From the NCBI GenBank assembly GCA_025084515.1, contig JAJAGP010002026.1, positions 1-64,000 of the forward strand: 64,000 bases of DNA, read 5' to 3'. A program made the position numbers and the translations under genes. How positions within the stretch are numbered: position 1 is the first letter of the stretch; each line of letters opens with the position of its first letter. Under the pieces are notes generated by a model. That model was not told the DNA's origin. It did no database searches and worked only from the letters and a program-made list of their open reading frames with translations. Positions 35,745 through 46,664 of this stretch are shown here, piece by piece. The stretch comes from Ancistrus triradiatus. Its lineage: Eukaryota > Chordata > Actinopteri > Siluriformes > Loricariidae.

Positions 35745-37185
35745 AATTCTTGTGCTGTGATGACTTTCCGCTACTTATTTGTACCAAGCTGTAAACGCTT
35801 TTCATGTCTGCCCTATTGTATGTAGTACTCCTATGTTCAACTCCCCACCATTCCTATGTTCATTCTCTCTAACCTGTAATTATATAAACTGGTTTACATT
35901 CACCAGAGTCTCTGTTTCAGCTGGCTGATCTTCACTGTTGTTCGTAATACTGTCTATCAATACGTTTTTGGCTCCAGTCAAATAAAGGTATCAGGTCCAT
36001 CATACCACCTTCTTGGGTATTATGGCTTTCCCCTAGACAGTAACTGTACCTCACTGTATGTTCTAGAATTATTGTGAATTTTCATGAATTCAAAAAGGTT
36101 CAGCTTGTGAATAACAGTTTAGGCTTCGGACGCGATGGCATTCGGGATGCTGTGCAGATGGTAGCGTTCCACTCAGGTTTTCAGTGGTATCCCTTTCGCA
36201 TTAACATATCATTTGCACACAGTTGTGAAAATACCCTTTATATTTACATTACAGTAGCCAAACAAAGTATGAGATTATGGTAATGTCTGGGGCAACGTCC
36301 ATTTCAAAGACCTGTTTCACAGACTGATCTGTGCACTGATTGTCCCGTCATGACCGGGCAGAGTTTGCGTGCCCGGTGCCAAAAGTTCTATGCACTGCAG
36401 ACAGCATAATCTCAGCCACCCACATAGCGAACTGAAATCTGTTTATAAAGAATTAGTTATAGCTTGTTCAAACAGAACCACTTGAAAACCTTCATTAGGC
36501 CAATGTTATTCCAGATGATGTTTGTGCTGGTGCAGACCAGCTGCTGTTCAGAAGTGGAAGGTTTCTGAAGAGGAAGAAATTCATCATCTGATCATTTCAT
36601 CATAGATGCCCTAGGTCAAGCTTTTGAGACCAAAAAGACAAATTTACTATTAACTTTAATTACTGCTCATGTGTGAGGCAGCTTCCCACAATCGGTCACG
36701 AAAATGCACTGTATTTCATTTGAGAGGAATTTATTAAAACTACGCCTTTAAACCTACAGGATTAGGTGCGGACCATCAGGAAGAAAGCCATGTCCAAGAA
36801 AGCAAATCCTCAGCACGATAAGTACAAATGAAACTAGGTCTTCTCTTAAGAATGCAGACGGGAGTGAGGTAAGGCTTTAGGAATGCTGTTTAAGGCTTTT
36901 GGAGGGGTTATGTCTCTAAGAGGAGACCCGCGAGAGAGGGCTGAAGGGGTAATTGTGAGAGGCAGATGTATGGGAGGATTACGCACTGGCCAAGATGGTT
37001 GGTTGATGAGTTTTAACGCCACTTCAGCACATCGGCCATTTCGTGGCAGGTGATGTTCTTGTCACATCCTTAAATATGGGCTCTTAGATTTGAGAGAGTT
37101 AGGCTTGCTTTGTCTCGGTTCAATATTTCGGGTAGTGTGTTTGACATTAGGAGTTTCTTTTTCCTGTAGGCACCTAGGGCATTTG
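35745..37185. other. ralgps2 intron, no recognised feature
   Basis: Apparently unique sequence; no exon or repeat recognised. Confidence 0.45.
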
Positions 37186-37412
37186 TCAAGTCAAGTCAAG
37201 TCAGATCTATTTATATAGTGCTTTTTACAATGGAGCGTTGTCTCAAAGCAACTTTACAATTTTAGATGATCTCCTAATAACTACGTCCAACCCCAAATTG
37301 AGCAAGCCTAGGGCGACAGTGGCAAGGAAAAACTCCCTGAGTGTTATAGGAAGAAACCTTGGGAGGACCAAGACTCAAAAAGGGGCCCAACCTCCTTGGG
37401 AGGCGCAAGTGA
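37186..37412 (+). repeat. interspersed repeat family B, copy 4
   Basis: 'caagtcaagtcaagtcagat', 'tttatatagtgctttttac', 'gtctcaaagcaactttac', 'gggcgacagtggcaagga', 'tgggaggaccaagactca'. The cleanest copy of the left half. Confidence 0.75.
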
Positions 37413-38196
37413 GTAAGTGTTTTACAGTGATTGCTCTTTGGAAGTTCTACATTGTGGGGGTTCTTCACCCATCAGGAAAAAGGAGTGTGTCAGTCTATGT
37501 CCAATATGACATCTAGTACATGTAACTTGGTCCTATTGATTGTCCAGGTTTCTGTTGGGTCTGCTGCCCATCTTGGGGCAGAACTCGTGCAGTTTGTTGT
37601 TGCCTTGTCTATTCCATTCAGCTTGCCACTTTTCTTCTATATAGCAGGACAGTAGAGGTTATGTCCAATGGTGAGGGCCAAGAAAAATGCTCACTTACTC
37701 CCAGTTCTGAAAAATGGATGTTCTTAAAATATTCAAACTGTTATCATTAGCAACAGTTCACTTCATTCAGATGACGCTTTTACAGAACTGTAACTAAATA
37801 TGGTCATCATGATGAGCTCAGTGATTTGATCCAACACCAAGAGGGAGGCAGGTTATGCTGGAGTACAGAGCAGAAGGCGTCCATTTTCAAGTGTTTTATA
37901 GTGCCACAGGTTATTTGTCTTTATAGAGCCTAATGTACGTTTCCACTGCCAAATAAGAAATGTTTAAACCGTAATAAATGAACCCAAAAGTCCTTAGAGA
38001 CGCATCAAATGTAAAAAATACCCAGATTCGAGCACCATTTGGTCCTTTAAATCATCCTTACTGTACTATAAATCTCAACTTCAACTAGCAGGAAGACGGC
38101 TAAGTGAGGACTTGCTACACAACGCAATAACAGCTGCTGGACAGAAGCAGGTAACTCAGCGCTGATAGTTTTACTGCTATTTGATAGTTTTACTGT
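37413..38196. other. ralgps2 intron, no recognised feature
   Basis: No exon or repeat recognised. Confidence 0.45.
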
Positions 38197-38350
38197 TGCC
38201 CTTATGACTTACAACTGATACAGTCTACAATCCGAGCAACTGTGGGTTCAGGGCCTTGCCCTAGAACCCAACACTGGCTGCTAGGCAAAAGTATTGAACC
38301 TTGGTCCTTTTGGTTCCTGTAGTCCAGTACCTTGACTGCTATACCCAACT
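38197..38350 (-). mobile_element. diverged SINE copy
   Basis: 'cttacaactgatacagtct', 'cagggccttgccct', 'tagtccagtaccttgactgc'. An older copy than the others, by its divergence. Confidence 0.65.
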
Positions 38351-38819
38351 CTCTAGATCCATTCCCTGCCATAACCAGCTGAGACATGGACGTCATGGGA
38401 AAGATGAAGATTACTTGCAAGTAGGGGTGTAATGATGCACTCTGTTCACAACTCACAATAATGAGTCCATGATTCTTTTTAACGATGATCAATTTTACAC
38501 TCGAGAAAAGACATTCTGTTTTTCTAAACAGTTATTGGTCCATGTTGCTCCTCAGCTACAATGACTGAAGGGCATAGAGTCTGCTGATGTTCTAGCAGCA
38601 GGGTGCCTGATAAAATGGAAGAATTTTACCTCGAGGAACGTTGTTAAACAAATTTTTCTGTTCACTTCATCTTCAAATCTAACAGTAAGCGCCGATAACG
38701 GAACTGGTGCATAATCACAACACCACACTCGGCAGCAATCCCTCATGTGCTATTGCTCAAGTGAACCTAAGCAAATAATATATCATAGCAGTGTGCCAGA
38801 CACTACTGCGGATACTCAC

Positions 38820-38894
38820 AGCCCACGTCTTGGTGAGTCTGAAGATGGGAGCGCTCTGTAAAGCTGCATGGAGGTTATTTATGTCACATAGTTT
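38820..38894 (-). CDS. ralgps2: ralgps2 exon, RasGEF core with apparent 6-residue loss
   Basis: 75 bp, 25 codons, phase 0/0; acceptor gatgcag/AAACTA, donor GGGCT/gtgagt. The peptide is KLCDINNLHA followed directly by ALQSAPIFRLTKTWA. In RALGPS2 and RasGEF domains generally, about six residues (of the form LMAVVSG) sit between NNLHA and LQSAPIF. Here they are missing without a frameshift. No intron could account for this, because the flanking codons are contiguous in the genome. It may be a true deletion, a polymorphism or an assembly error. Confidence 0.92.
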
Positions 38895-38991
38895 CTGCAT
38901 CATCAAAAAAAGAAAACAAACATCCATCTTTAATGCTGTGTGCTGAAAATGTTACTGTAATTAAATCAATTTTAGGTGAACGGCACTTCAC

Positions 38992-39081
38992 CTTGGCTGT
39001 CCTGATGTAAAGACTCAAAACCTCTGCTCTGATCTTCAGGGTTTGGGCATGAAGAATCTCCCGTACCACCCAGAAACTCAC
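38992..39081 (-). CDS. ralgps2: ralgps2 exon, RasGEF domain
   Basis: 90 bp, 30 codons, phase 0/0. The reverse strand reads tttgtgcag / GTG AGT TTC TGG ... GCC AAG / gtgaag. The peptide VSFWVVREILHAQTLKIRAE continues to YIRTAK and is the helix-rich part of the CDC25 domain (W-V-x-x-E-I with the following K/R-x-R-x-x-V/L pattern common to RasGEFs). It is separated from the next exon by a 97 bp intron, a typical minimal teleost intron. Confidence 0.94.
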
Positions 39082-39290
39082 CTGCACAAACAAACATGAG
39101 AACAGAAATCAATTAACGGAGATTAAGACTTGATTCATGGCTGTTCAGAGCTATAAAGTCCAGATATTACAACCCCTAAAATGAACCACACAAGAAGGCT
39201 TTAAAGAGCCTGTGGAATCAACACACTGCGATTGATTAGCTCTCGTTAAAACCAGTTTCAGAACAGACAACAAACAAATCAGGCAGTCAT

Positions 39291-39356
39291 TTACATTTAC
39301 AGCATTTAGCAGACGCCCTTATCCAGAGCTACTAACAATTGGTACAGTCTTACAAT
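39291..39356 (-). mobile_element. SINE tail fragment
   Basis: 'atttacagcatttagcagac' to 'ggtacagtcttacaat', only the 3' tail of the SINE in reverse. Confidence 0.75.
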
Positions 39357-40138
39357 GTGCGTCTAATTATGTAAATGTACTTTTCATACATTTCACATAT
39401 TGGTAGTTTTAGTTTTAACCAATTAATTTATGACCAGTTACCAGCTAAGTGTTCCAAACCACAGATCTCATATAGACGGGCTTACATTTTCCCTCATGTT
39501 AGTCCTCATATTAGCTTCTGTCTACATTTGATCTGTTCCTCATAAAAGAAGCATTAAGGAAAGATAACACCAAAGACTAGAATACAGGCCTGTAAAACTT
39601 TGCTAGCGTTCGTGCAGAGGGAGTAAATAATCATTGACCCAATCAGTAACAACAGACTGTCTCATTAACCCGTCTTAAGGTTCCACTATCAGTTAGGAAG
39701 CTTTACGAAGAGAACGTCCCACATAGGAAGTAGGACGCAAGGGCACTCACTAGGTAATGAGACTGACCCGATGAACTCTCAGTAAAGCACTAGCACATGC
39801 AGGTCAAGATCTCATTTCATTCAAGAGCTCCTGAATAAGTACTCCATTCTCTGAAGAGACCTGCCACCACACGGCTGACATGTTTGTTGCATTTACAAAG
39901 AGCGCCTTGCTCCATCCTGGTTTCTATCTGACCGCGTCATCAAAAACTTCATTGTTCGGTACAAATCACTCTTCACTTAGTTTTCTATTTTTGCCATTTT
40001 TGGCAGAATAATTTTGGATGCTGAACATTCAGTGTCCCTACTTTCACGCATCTTGTATCTGAATTATAACCTGATAAGATAGATGAATGTTTCTCCAATC
40101 AGTCGGACTGAAATCTGATTGTTTTCTCCACATAATAG
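39357..40138. other. ralgps2 intron, no recognised feature
   Basis: No exon or repeat recognised. Confidence 0.45.
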
Positions 40139-40320
40139 ATGCAGTCCATCACAGTCTGGCCTCCACACTCACCAGACCTCAATCCAGAAGAGCATCTCTG
40201 GGATGTGGAGAAACAGGAGATTCATATTATAGTTGTGCAGCCGACAAATCTGAAGCAACTGTGCAACACCACAATGTCAATATGGACCAGGAGAGCACTT
40301 GTGAAGATGCTGATGTTGGA
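40139..40320 (+). mobile_element. Tc1-like fragment (21.4/27.3 kb family)
   Basis: Encodes WPPHSPDLNPEEHLWDV and QPTNLKQL, the region of the third catalytic acidic residue of a Tc1 transposase; the following frame is broken. Confidence 0.75.
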
Positions 40321-40361
40321 AGAGAGAGCCTGGCTTGTGATCGCCGTTCTAGTTCAACATA

Positions 40362-40580
40362 AAGGTGTTTGATGGGACTGAGGTCAAGTTCTTCCACACC
40401 AAAACCTTGCCTTTTACACTGGGGCACAGTCATGCCTAAACAGAATGGGGACTTCCCCAACTGATCCCACAAAGCTGCAAGCATACAACTGTCAAACATG
40501 TCTTGATATGCTGAAAAATTAAGATTTCCCTTCACTGATACTAAGGGGCTCTCCATAAAGGTTCTAGCACAAGTTTCTGT
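40362..40580 (-). mobile_element. Tc1-like fragment of a different family
   Basis: 'ggactgaggtcaagttcttcc', split by a deletion, plus 'cactggggcacagtcatg' and 'ttcccttcactgatactaag' belong to the reverse strand of the family also seen at 63.3 kb. Confidence 0.65.
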
Positions 40581-41431
40581 ACTCATGTTATTGCCAGATG
40601 AGGTTTGAAACTCAGCCGTTATTGAGTCAGTAGACCCTGGTGCACCAAGGACTGAATGTGAGGAGACTCATTCAATTGAAGCACAAAAATTGCAATCACA
40701 ATAGGGCTTGTTTTAATAGAACCAAACAGCCTTCAAGACTCAACATGGCCACAGAACCTGTTAATGTTTACGCACATAATTAATGCTGCCATAGTCTTGA
40801 TCCTCAAACCCACCGTTTCAATAAAATCCAAATAAGGTGATGAGCTCTCATAGGAGCAACACGAAATGTCAGTACATACCGAATTAAAGGCATCTGACCA
40901 GTATGGATCGTTATTTTTTTAAAACTATACCCAGTAATAACTGTGCCCTCAATCCAAATGTCAACTGGAGGCAGGAAAACGAATCGGAAAAAGCTAGTCA
41001 TGATTTCCATCACGTCAGCACACATCAGCCTGAACATTTCCTCTGCTTAATCACATTAGACAGAATAGTTTAGATGCTGCATTTCAAAAAGTTGTTTGTT
41101 TATCCCAGTGAAAGATGGAGGTTAATAAATCTTGAATAAATATTATCAAACGACAGCCTCTGAAACGAGTGAGTCACGGACTGGGAAACAGTCTGGATTA
41201 TCTGTTCAGCAACCATGTAATCACTACGCATAAACACGCGATCCAAAATTCATCTGAAATTAGTTTACTGCTCAGACGCAGCCGAACTGCCAAGAGGAGT
41301 CTACTGAAAACCAAATGAAAGCAAGCTCCTGGTACGATATCCTTAAGTGAACTCTAATGGGAGCTCAGAGTAGATTCACTTGTTGTTATTGCCAAGAGGT
41401 TAAGGCAAGAAGATAAAAACATGCATATTAT
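40581..41431. other. ralgps2 intron, no recognised feature
   Basis: No exon or repeat recognised. Confidence 0.45.
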
Positions 41432-42340
41432 ACACTCACGATCCCTTTATTAGGAACACCAACTCTTTGTCCATGTTATCAGTTCCACGTAGCGTATAGA
41501 TGCACTTTGTAGTTCTAGAATTCCAAACTGTAGTCCATCTGTTTCTCTATGTACTCTGTTCTCGAACGGTCAGGACCCCCACAGATCAGGTCCTATTTGG
41601 TTGGTAGATCATTCTCAGCACTGCAGTGACACTGATGTGGTGATGGTGTGTTAGTGTGTGTTTTGTTAGTACGATTAGATCAGACAGCAGTGCTGCTGGA
41701 GTAAACACCGTGTTCACTCACTGTGCCCTCTGACACATCTACCATATGTTCCACCTTGCAGATATAGTCAGACTTCAGCTCATCTGTAGCTACACAGTTT
41801 GTGTTAGTCATCCTCTAATCCTTCGTCAGTGCTCACGGGACACTGCCTACAGTATGCTGGTGGCTGAACATTTTTGGCTGGTGGACTATTTTCAGTCCAG
41901 CAGTGACAGTGAAGCGAGTAAAGATGTAATCGTAAAGATTATTCTGCTAAAAGGCCAAGTTAAATTCCTCCAATCTTGTTTGTGCTACCCCTGAATCTAA
42001 AGTTAACTTGCATAACTGTAGCGGATAGAACCGCGACTTAATTTGCATTTTTTTCTGCAGAAATTTCATAAATGCGCACAACACTTGTGTTTGATCCACT
42101 CATACCAGCACAACACACAGTAACACCACCAGTAATGATCCACTACAAAAACAAAACTGAATCTGTGGTGGTCCTGTAGAGGTCAGCACCATTAGAGAAC
42201 AGAGTAAAGGGAATAAAGTGTATAGAGACACAGATGGGCTACAGAACTACAAAGTGCTTCTATATGGTAAGAGGAACTGAAACTGGACAGCGAGTGTAGA
42301 AACACGGAGGTGTACCTAACAAAGCCATCAGTGAGTGCAT
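41432..42340. mobile_element. fold-back DNA element, copy 2
   Basis: Left arm 'cactcacgatccctttatta', 'gtatagatgcactttgtag'; right arm 'actacaaagtgcttctatat', 'gaggtgtacctaacaaag'. Centre matches the 8.4 kb copy ('gtgacactgatgtggtgatg', 'cagcagtgctgctggagt'). Confidence 0.8.
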
Positions 42341-42839
42341 TGCTGCTGTGTATTTCACTGAGACTTTGTTCTAAACAGTTTTTAAGGAAGAAAACAAACC
42401 CAAAGCCACGTGAAACACTGGACAGGTCTTCAGTGTATCAGCATCTATTTTAGTTGTCTCCTGGCTTAGGCTTTCCTAGTCTTGCAGAGACAGGGAGGAT
42501 CTCTCATAATCTCGGATTTATGTCTGAAGAGCAAAGTAGGAGTATTTGCCTTGAAGGTGGTGGGAGAACTGACTGGCTGCATTTCATTTGAGCTTGTTTA
42601 ATTCAGTCTGGGCTTGCAACGTTGAACAGTGTGGGATGGTGTTGGTGCCGGAGGATCAGATCGTAGTAACTACTGAAAAGACAAGCACTAACTATGTGAA
42701 AAAGAAGTGCCTGGCAACCTACTTCACTAATATGCCACAAACTCTATGGACGGTAACAAAAATTATCCACAGAATCTAAATTGACTTGATGGCACAACAC
42801 ACACGCCATAGCATTTAATATAATTAACTGATACTCGGG
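42341..42839. other. ralgps2 intron, no recognised feature
   Basis: No exon or repeat recognised. Confidence 0.45.
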
Positions 42840-43290
42840 CCTTACACCAAGTACAGTCTCCTTCATTACTGTAATGCCTGGCACCTAAAGTGTATCAAGT
42901 GGTCATGAATATCTAGAAATCAGATTAAGAAATCCAATAAAGAAATCCGTATTTTAACTCAGTAACTGGATTACTCATATCATGTATGCCAGTTTCCCCT
43001 CAGTCTGCGCATGTGCACGAGCCTAACCCAACACTGTTGCCAGGTCCGCCCTTTTCTGGCTTTTTTTTTTTTCCCCCCCCATTGACCATGATGGGTTTTT
43101 TCTCACGGGATCTGGCAAAACAGCGCCACAAATTTAAAGGGAGACTCTGAAACGCAGTACATGCAGTCAAGAAAACAAATAATTTGGTTACTTACAATAA
43201 CATTTAAATTTATGTCACATTTCTTTGAGGTTATTGGCAGGTTGCAAAGTAGAAATTCGATGACTGCCTGAAGCGGGTTTTCCATCCACC
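42840..43290 (+). repeat. interspersed repeat family R, copy 4
   Basis: 'cagtctgcgcatgtgcacga', 'actgttgccaggtccgccc', 'cgggatctggcaaa' and 'attggcaggttgcaaagtag' match copy 1 in the same order. Confidence 0.65.
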
Positions 43291-43339
43291 AAGTTTTCCC
43301 GAATTTTGAAATGGCACAAAGAAAAACCTCCAAAATGTC

Positions 43340-43347
<8 letters not shown>

Positions 43348-43370
<23 letters not shown>
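43348..43370. repeat. poly-A tract
   Basis: Uninterrupted run of A, 23 bases. Confidence 0.9.
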
Positions 43371-43507
43371 TATTGCAAAAACACTAGGACTAAAAAACAC
43401 ACAAATACCAGAAATTACGCTAGGACGTGGTGGAAAAGAATATCGCTGAAGTGGAAACGTGCAAAAAAGGTGACGGGAAACATTTTTTTCAAATAAACAA
43501 TGGCATA

Positions 43508-44310
43508 CACTGCCTGGCCAAAAAAGGGTCACACTAATATTTCGTTGGACCGCCTTTAGCTTTGATTACAGCACGCATTCGCTGTGGCATCATTTCTACA
43601 AGCTTCTGCAGTGTCACAAAATTTAGTTCTGTCCAGAGTTGCATTAATTTTTCCTCAAGATCTTGTACTGATGGGAGATTTGGACCACTTTTGACTCCAT
43701 GACTTTAGTTTCGCTCTTAGATTTATCATCTACGCCGCCCAAGGAGGTTGGGTCCCTTTTTGAGTCTTGGTCCTCCCAAGGTTTCTTCCTATAACACTCG
43801 GAGTTTTTCCTTGCCACTGTCGCCCTAGGCTTGCTCAATTTGGGATTGGACGTAGTTATTAGGAGATAATCTAAACTTGTAAAGTTGCTTTGAGACAATG
43901 CTCCTATTGTAAAAAAGCGCTATATATAAATAGATCTGACTTGACTTGACCACTGCACAAAGTCTTCTCCAGCACATCCCAAATATTCTTAATGGGGTTC
44001 AGGTCTGGACTCTGTGATGGCCAATCCATGTGTGAAAATGACATCATGCTCCCTGAACCACCCTTTCATAATTTGACCCTTCTGAAACAGATGAACATCT
44101 TTTCCACGACCACAGGACGCGTGTTTCGATGTGGCTGTTTAACAAATGTGAAGCTACTCACTGCATCAGCTAGGGTTAAATAACTTGTTGCCAGATGAAA
44201 CATAATCACCAATGCAGTAATTATCCAATGGAGGGCTTTTTTTTTTTTTTAACTGCTTAACTATTTGCTTAGTTAAATCTAGGTGGTGATCTTTTGTTGG
44301 CCAGGCAGTG
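43508..44310 (-). mobile_element. Tc1-derived non-autonomous element carrying a family B repeat
   Basis: TA-flanked (43506-43507, 44311-44312) with inverted ends cactgcctggcc ... ggccaggcagtg. Internal blocks 'ttggaccgcctttagctttg', 'cagcacgcattcgctgtgg' match the 53.6 kb copy in opposite orientation. The central 262 bases are a later family B insertion. Confidence 0.88.
43688..43951 (-). repeat. interspersed repeat family B, copy 5, inserted in a Tc1-derived element
   Basis: 'ctttttgagtcttggtcctc', 'ttccttgccactgtcgccct', 'aatttgggattggacgtag', 'gcgctatatataaatag', ending tgacttgacttgac. The host element resumes on both sides. Confidence 0.82.
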
Positions 44311-44361
44311 TATAAAGCTGTGATTGCCGGATCAAGTCACGTTATTTCGTTCCACTTCATT

Positions 44362-44385
44362 AAAAAAAAAAAAAAAAAAAAAAAA
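44362..44385. repeat. poly-A tract
   Basis: Uninterrupted run of about 24 A. Nearby 44547-44580 also has a short (CAA)n run. Confidence 0.9.
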
Positions 44386-45159
44386 CCTGACTGCACGCGA
44401 CTGTTAAAATTAGAAATGTACCCGACTACACAAATAAGTGAATGAACGAACAAACGAAGGAAGAGGAGGGGTGTTTTACAGACAGCCACATGGTGACATC
44501 ACGGAAATGTACTGGTCGGGCCTATGTGAACTGCTACGCAAGGTAAAACAACAACAACAACAACAACAAAAAAAACAACAGTTACTTCTGCCTGTTAATT
44601 CCATACAAGCAAATACCTGTATATACACCCTAGCTAAGCGTACAGAGTTCAGTTTCCAGTGTACAAATTACACGCTGTAAAAACAAACACTCGTCACAAG
44701 GCAGAAATGGCTTATTTAACACACGCTGGCCTGTCTGTACAGAAAATAAAAGTGAATAACTGCATGAGTGTGAGCTTTTATTTTACCTCTACCCATGGCC
44801 AAGCCTTGAAAATTCCCTTAAAGTATTAATTCTCATTACCTCTGGATCGATGTCACTTGGACTTTCCAGTATTTCTCACAAAAAAGTACCACTGTGGTCT
44901 CACACAATCAGATCCTTCAACCTTTCACTTAACACCACAGATCATTTGGCCCTTCCTTTGGCAGCAAGTTTTCTAGCACTGTAAACAAGAGCCTTTACTA
45001 CAGAAGTCCCAGTGTAAATTCATCAGGCTTCTGTTATTGCTCTGACGCACTCCCAACTTGTACAAACCTTTTCACCAAACAAGGAGGTGTGAATAAATTC
45101 TCAATTTCTTTTCCAAACAAACTACTGGAAACTACTCTACTGAGAGAGAAGCACACTCT
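44386..45159. other. ralgps2 intron, no recognised feature
   Basis: No exon or transposon recognised. Confidence 0.45.
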
Positions 45160-45275
45160 ACTTATTGATCGGATTACTGACAAAATCTGATTTTCGGCAG
45201 TTATTGGATTATTGAGTACACATGCACTTGGGTAATCAGATAATGGGAAACCTCCGGGTTTACATGACTCGTTTC
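45160..45275 (-). repeat. interspersed repeat family R, short copy 5
   Basis: 'tgatcggattactgacaaaat', split by one base, 'ggcagttattggattattgag' and 'cctccgggtttacatgac' match the right part of copy 1. Confidence 0.5.
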
Positions 45276-45418
45276 ATCCAAAACTCGATTCACGATTCAT
45301 CATGTACGACTCCTCTTGGCTTTCAGGCTGAACAGTTAGTATTGGCAGATAGCGAGTTCACCAATAGAGTAAGTGTTTTGCTTTTACTTTTCTCTTTCTG
45401 ATGAAAATGAAAGTTGTA

Positions 45419-46337
45419 AATCATGGTGGAAAATAAGTATTTGGTCACCCACAAACAAGCAAGATTTCTGGCTCTCACAGACCTGTAACAACTTCTTTAG
45501 GAAGCTCTTCTGTCCTCCACTCATTACCTGTATTAATGGCACCTGTTTGACCTCGTTATCTGTATAATAGAACCTGTCCACAGCCTCAAACAGTCAGACT
45601 CCAAACTCAACCACGGCCAAGAGCAAAGACCTGTTGAAGGACACCAGGAAGAAAATTGTAGACCTGCAGCAGGCTGGGAAGAGTGAATCTACAATAGGCA
45701 AGCAGGTTGGTGTGAATAAATCAACTGTGGGAGCAATTGTAAGAAAATGGAAGACATAAGACCACTGATAATCTCCCTCGATCTGTGGCCCCACCCAAGA
45801 TCTCATCCCGTGGGTCAATGATCATGAGAACGGCGGGCAAAAATCCCAGAACTACACAGAGGGACCTAATGAATGACCTTCAGAGAGCTGTGAACAAAGT
45901 AACAAAGGCTACCATCAGTAACACTACACCGAGATGGACTCCGATCCTCCTTCCATCAGTGAGAGCATTGAAGATGGAACGTGGCTGGATCTGCCAGCAT
46001 GACAATGATCCCAAACACACCGCTCGGGCAATGAAGGAGTGGCTCCGTAAAAAGCATTTTAAGGTCCTGGAGTGGCCGAGCCAGTCTCCAGACCTCAACC
46101 TCATAGAAAATGTGTGGAGGGAGTTGAAAGTCCGTGTTGCCCAGCGACAGCCCCAAAACATCACTGCTCTAGGAGATCTGCATGGAGGAATGGGCCAAAA
46201 TACCAGCTACAGTGTGTGCCAACCTGGTGAGGACTTACAGGAAACGTTTGACCTCTGTCACTGCCAACAAAGGTTATGTTACAAAGTATTGAGTTGAATT
46301 TTTGTTATTGACCAGATACTTATTTTCCACCATAATT
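45419..46337 (+). mobile_element. Tc1-like transposon with internal deletion
   Basis: TA-flanked (45417-45418, 46338-46339). Ends 'catggtggaaaataagtatt' and 'atacttattttccaccat' are inverted. ORF 45785-46297 (170 aa) keeps HDNDPKHTARAMKEW and LEWPSQSPDLNLIENVW, but the region with the first catalytic Asp is deleted. At 919 bp it is shorter than a full Tc1 element. Confidence 0.93.
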
Positions 46338-46664
46338 TACAATTAAATTCTTTAAAAATCCTACAGTGTGATTTCCTGGATTATTCTTATCTCATTTTGT
46401 CTCTCATAGATGAAGTGTACCTATGATGGAAATTACGGACCTCTCTCATCTTTCGAAGTACTGATTTTGGATAACTGTAGGTTCATACAAGTTCAGGAAA
46501 GTGTTAATAATGTGTAATAGGCTCCGATATCATACAGTATGCACTATATTAAGCTCATAAGTTCATGATACATTTAACTTATGATGGATTTGTCTGAACA
46601 TTTCCCCATCATAACTCAGGGGCACCTGTACAATACACCTCCATTAATGTATATAATGCCTTAT

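Noticed and set aside
45785..46297. A 170-aa host gene
   Set aside because: It lies between TA-flanked inverted repeats and carries Tc1 transposase motifs; it is an internally deleted transposon.
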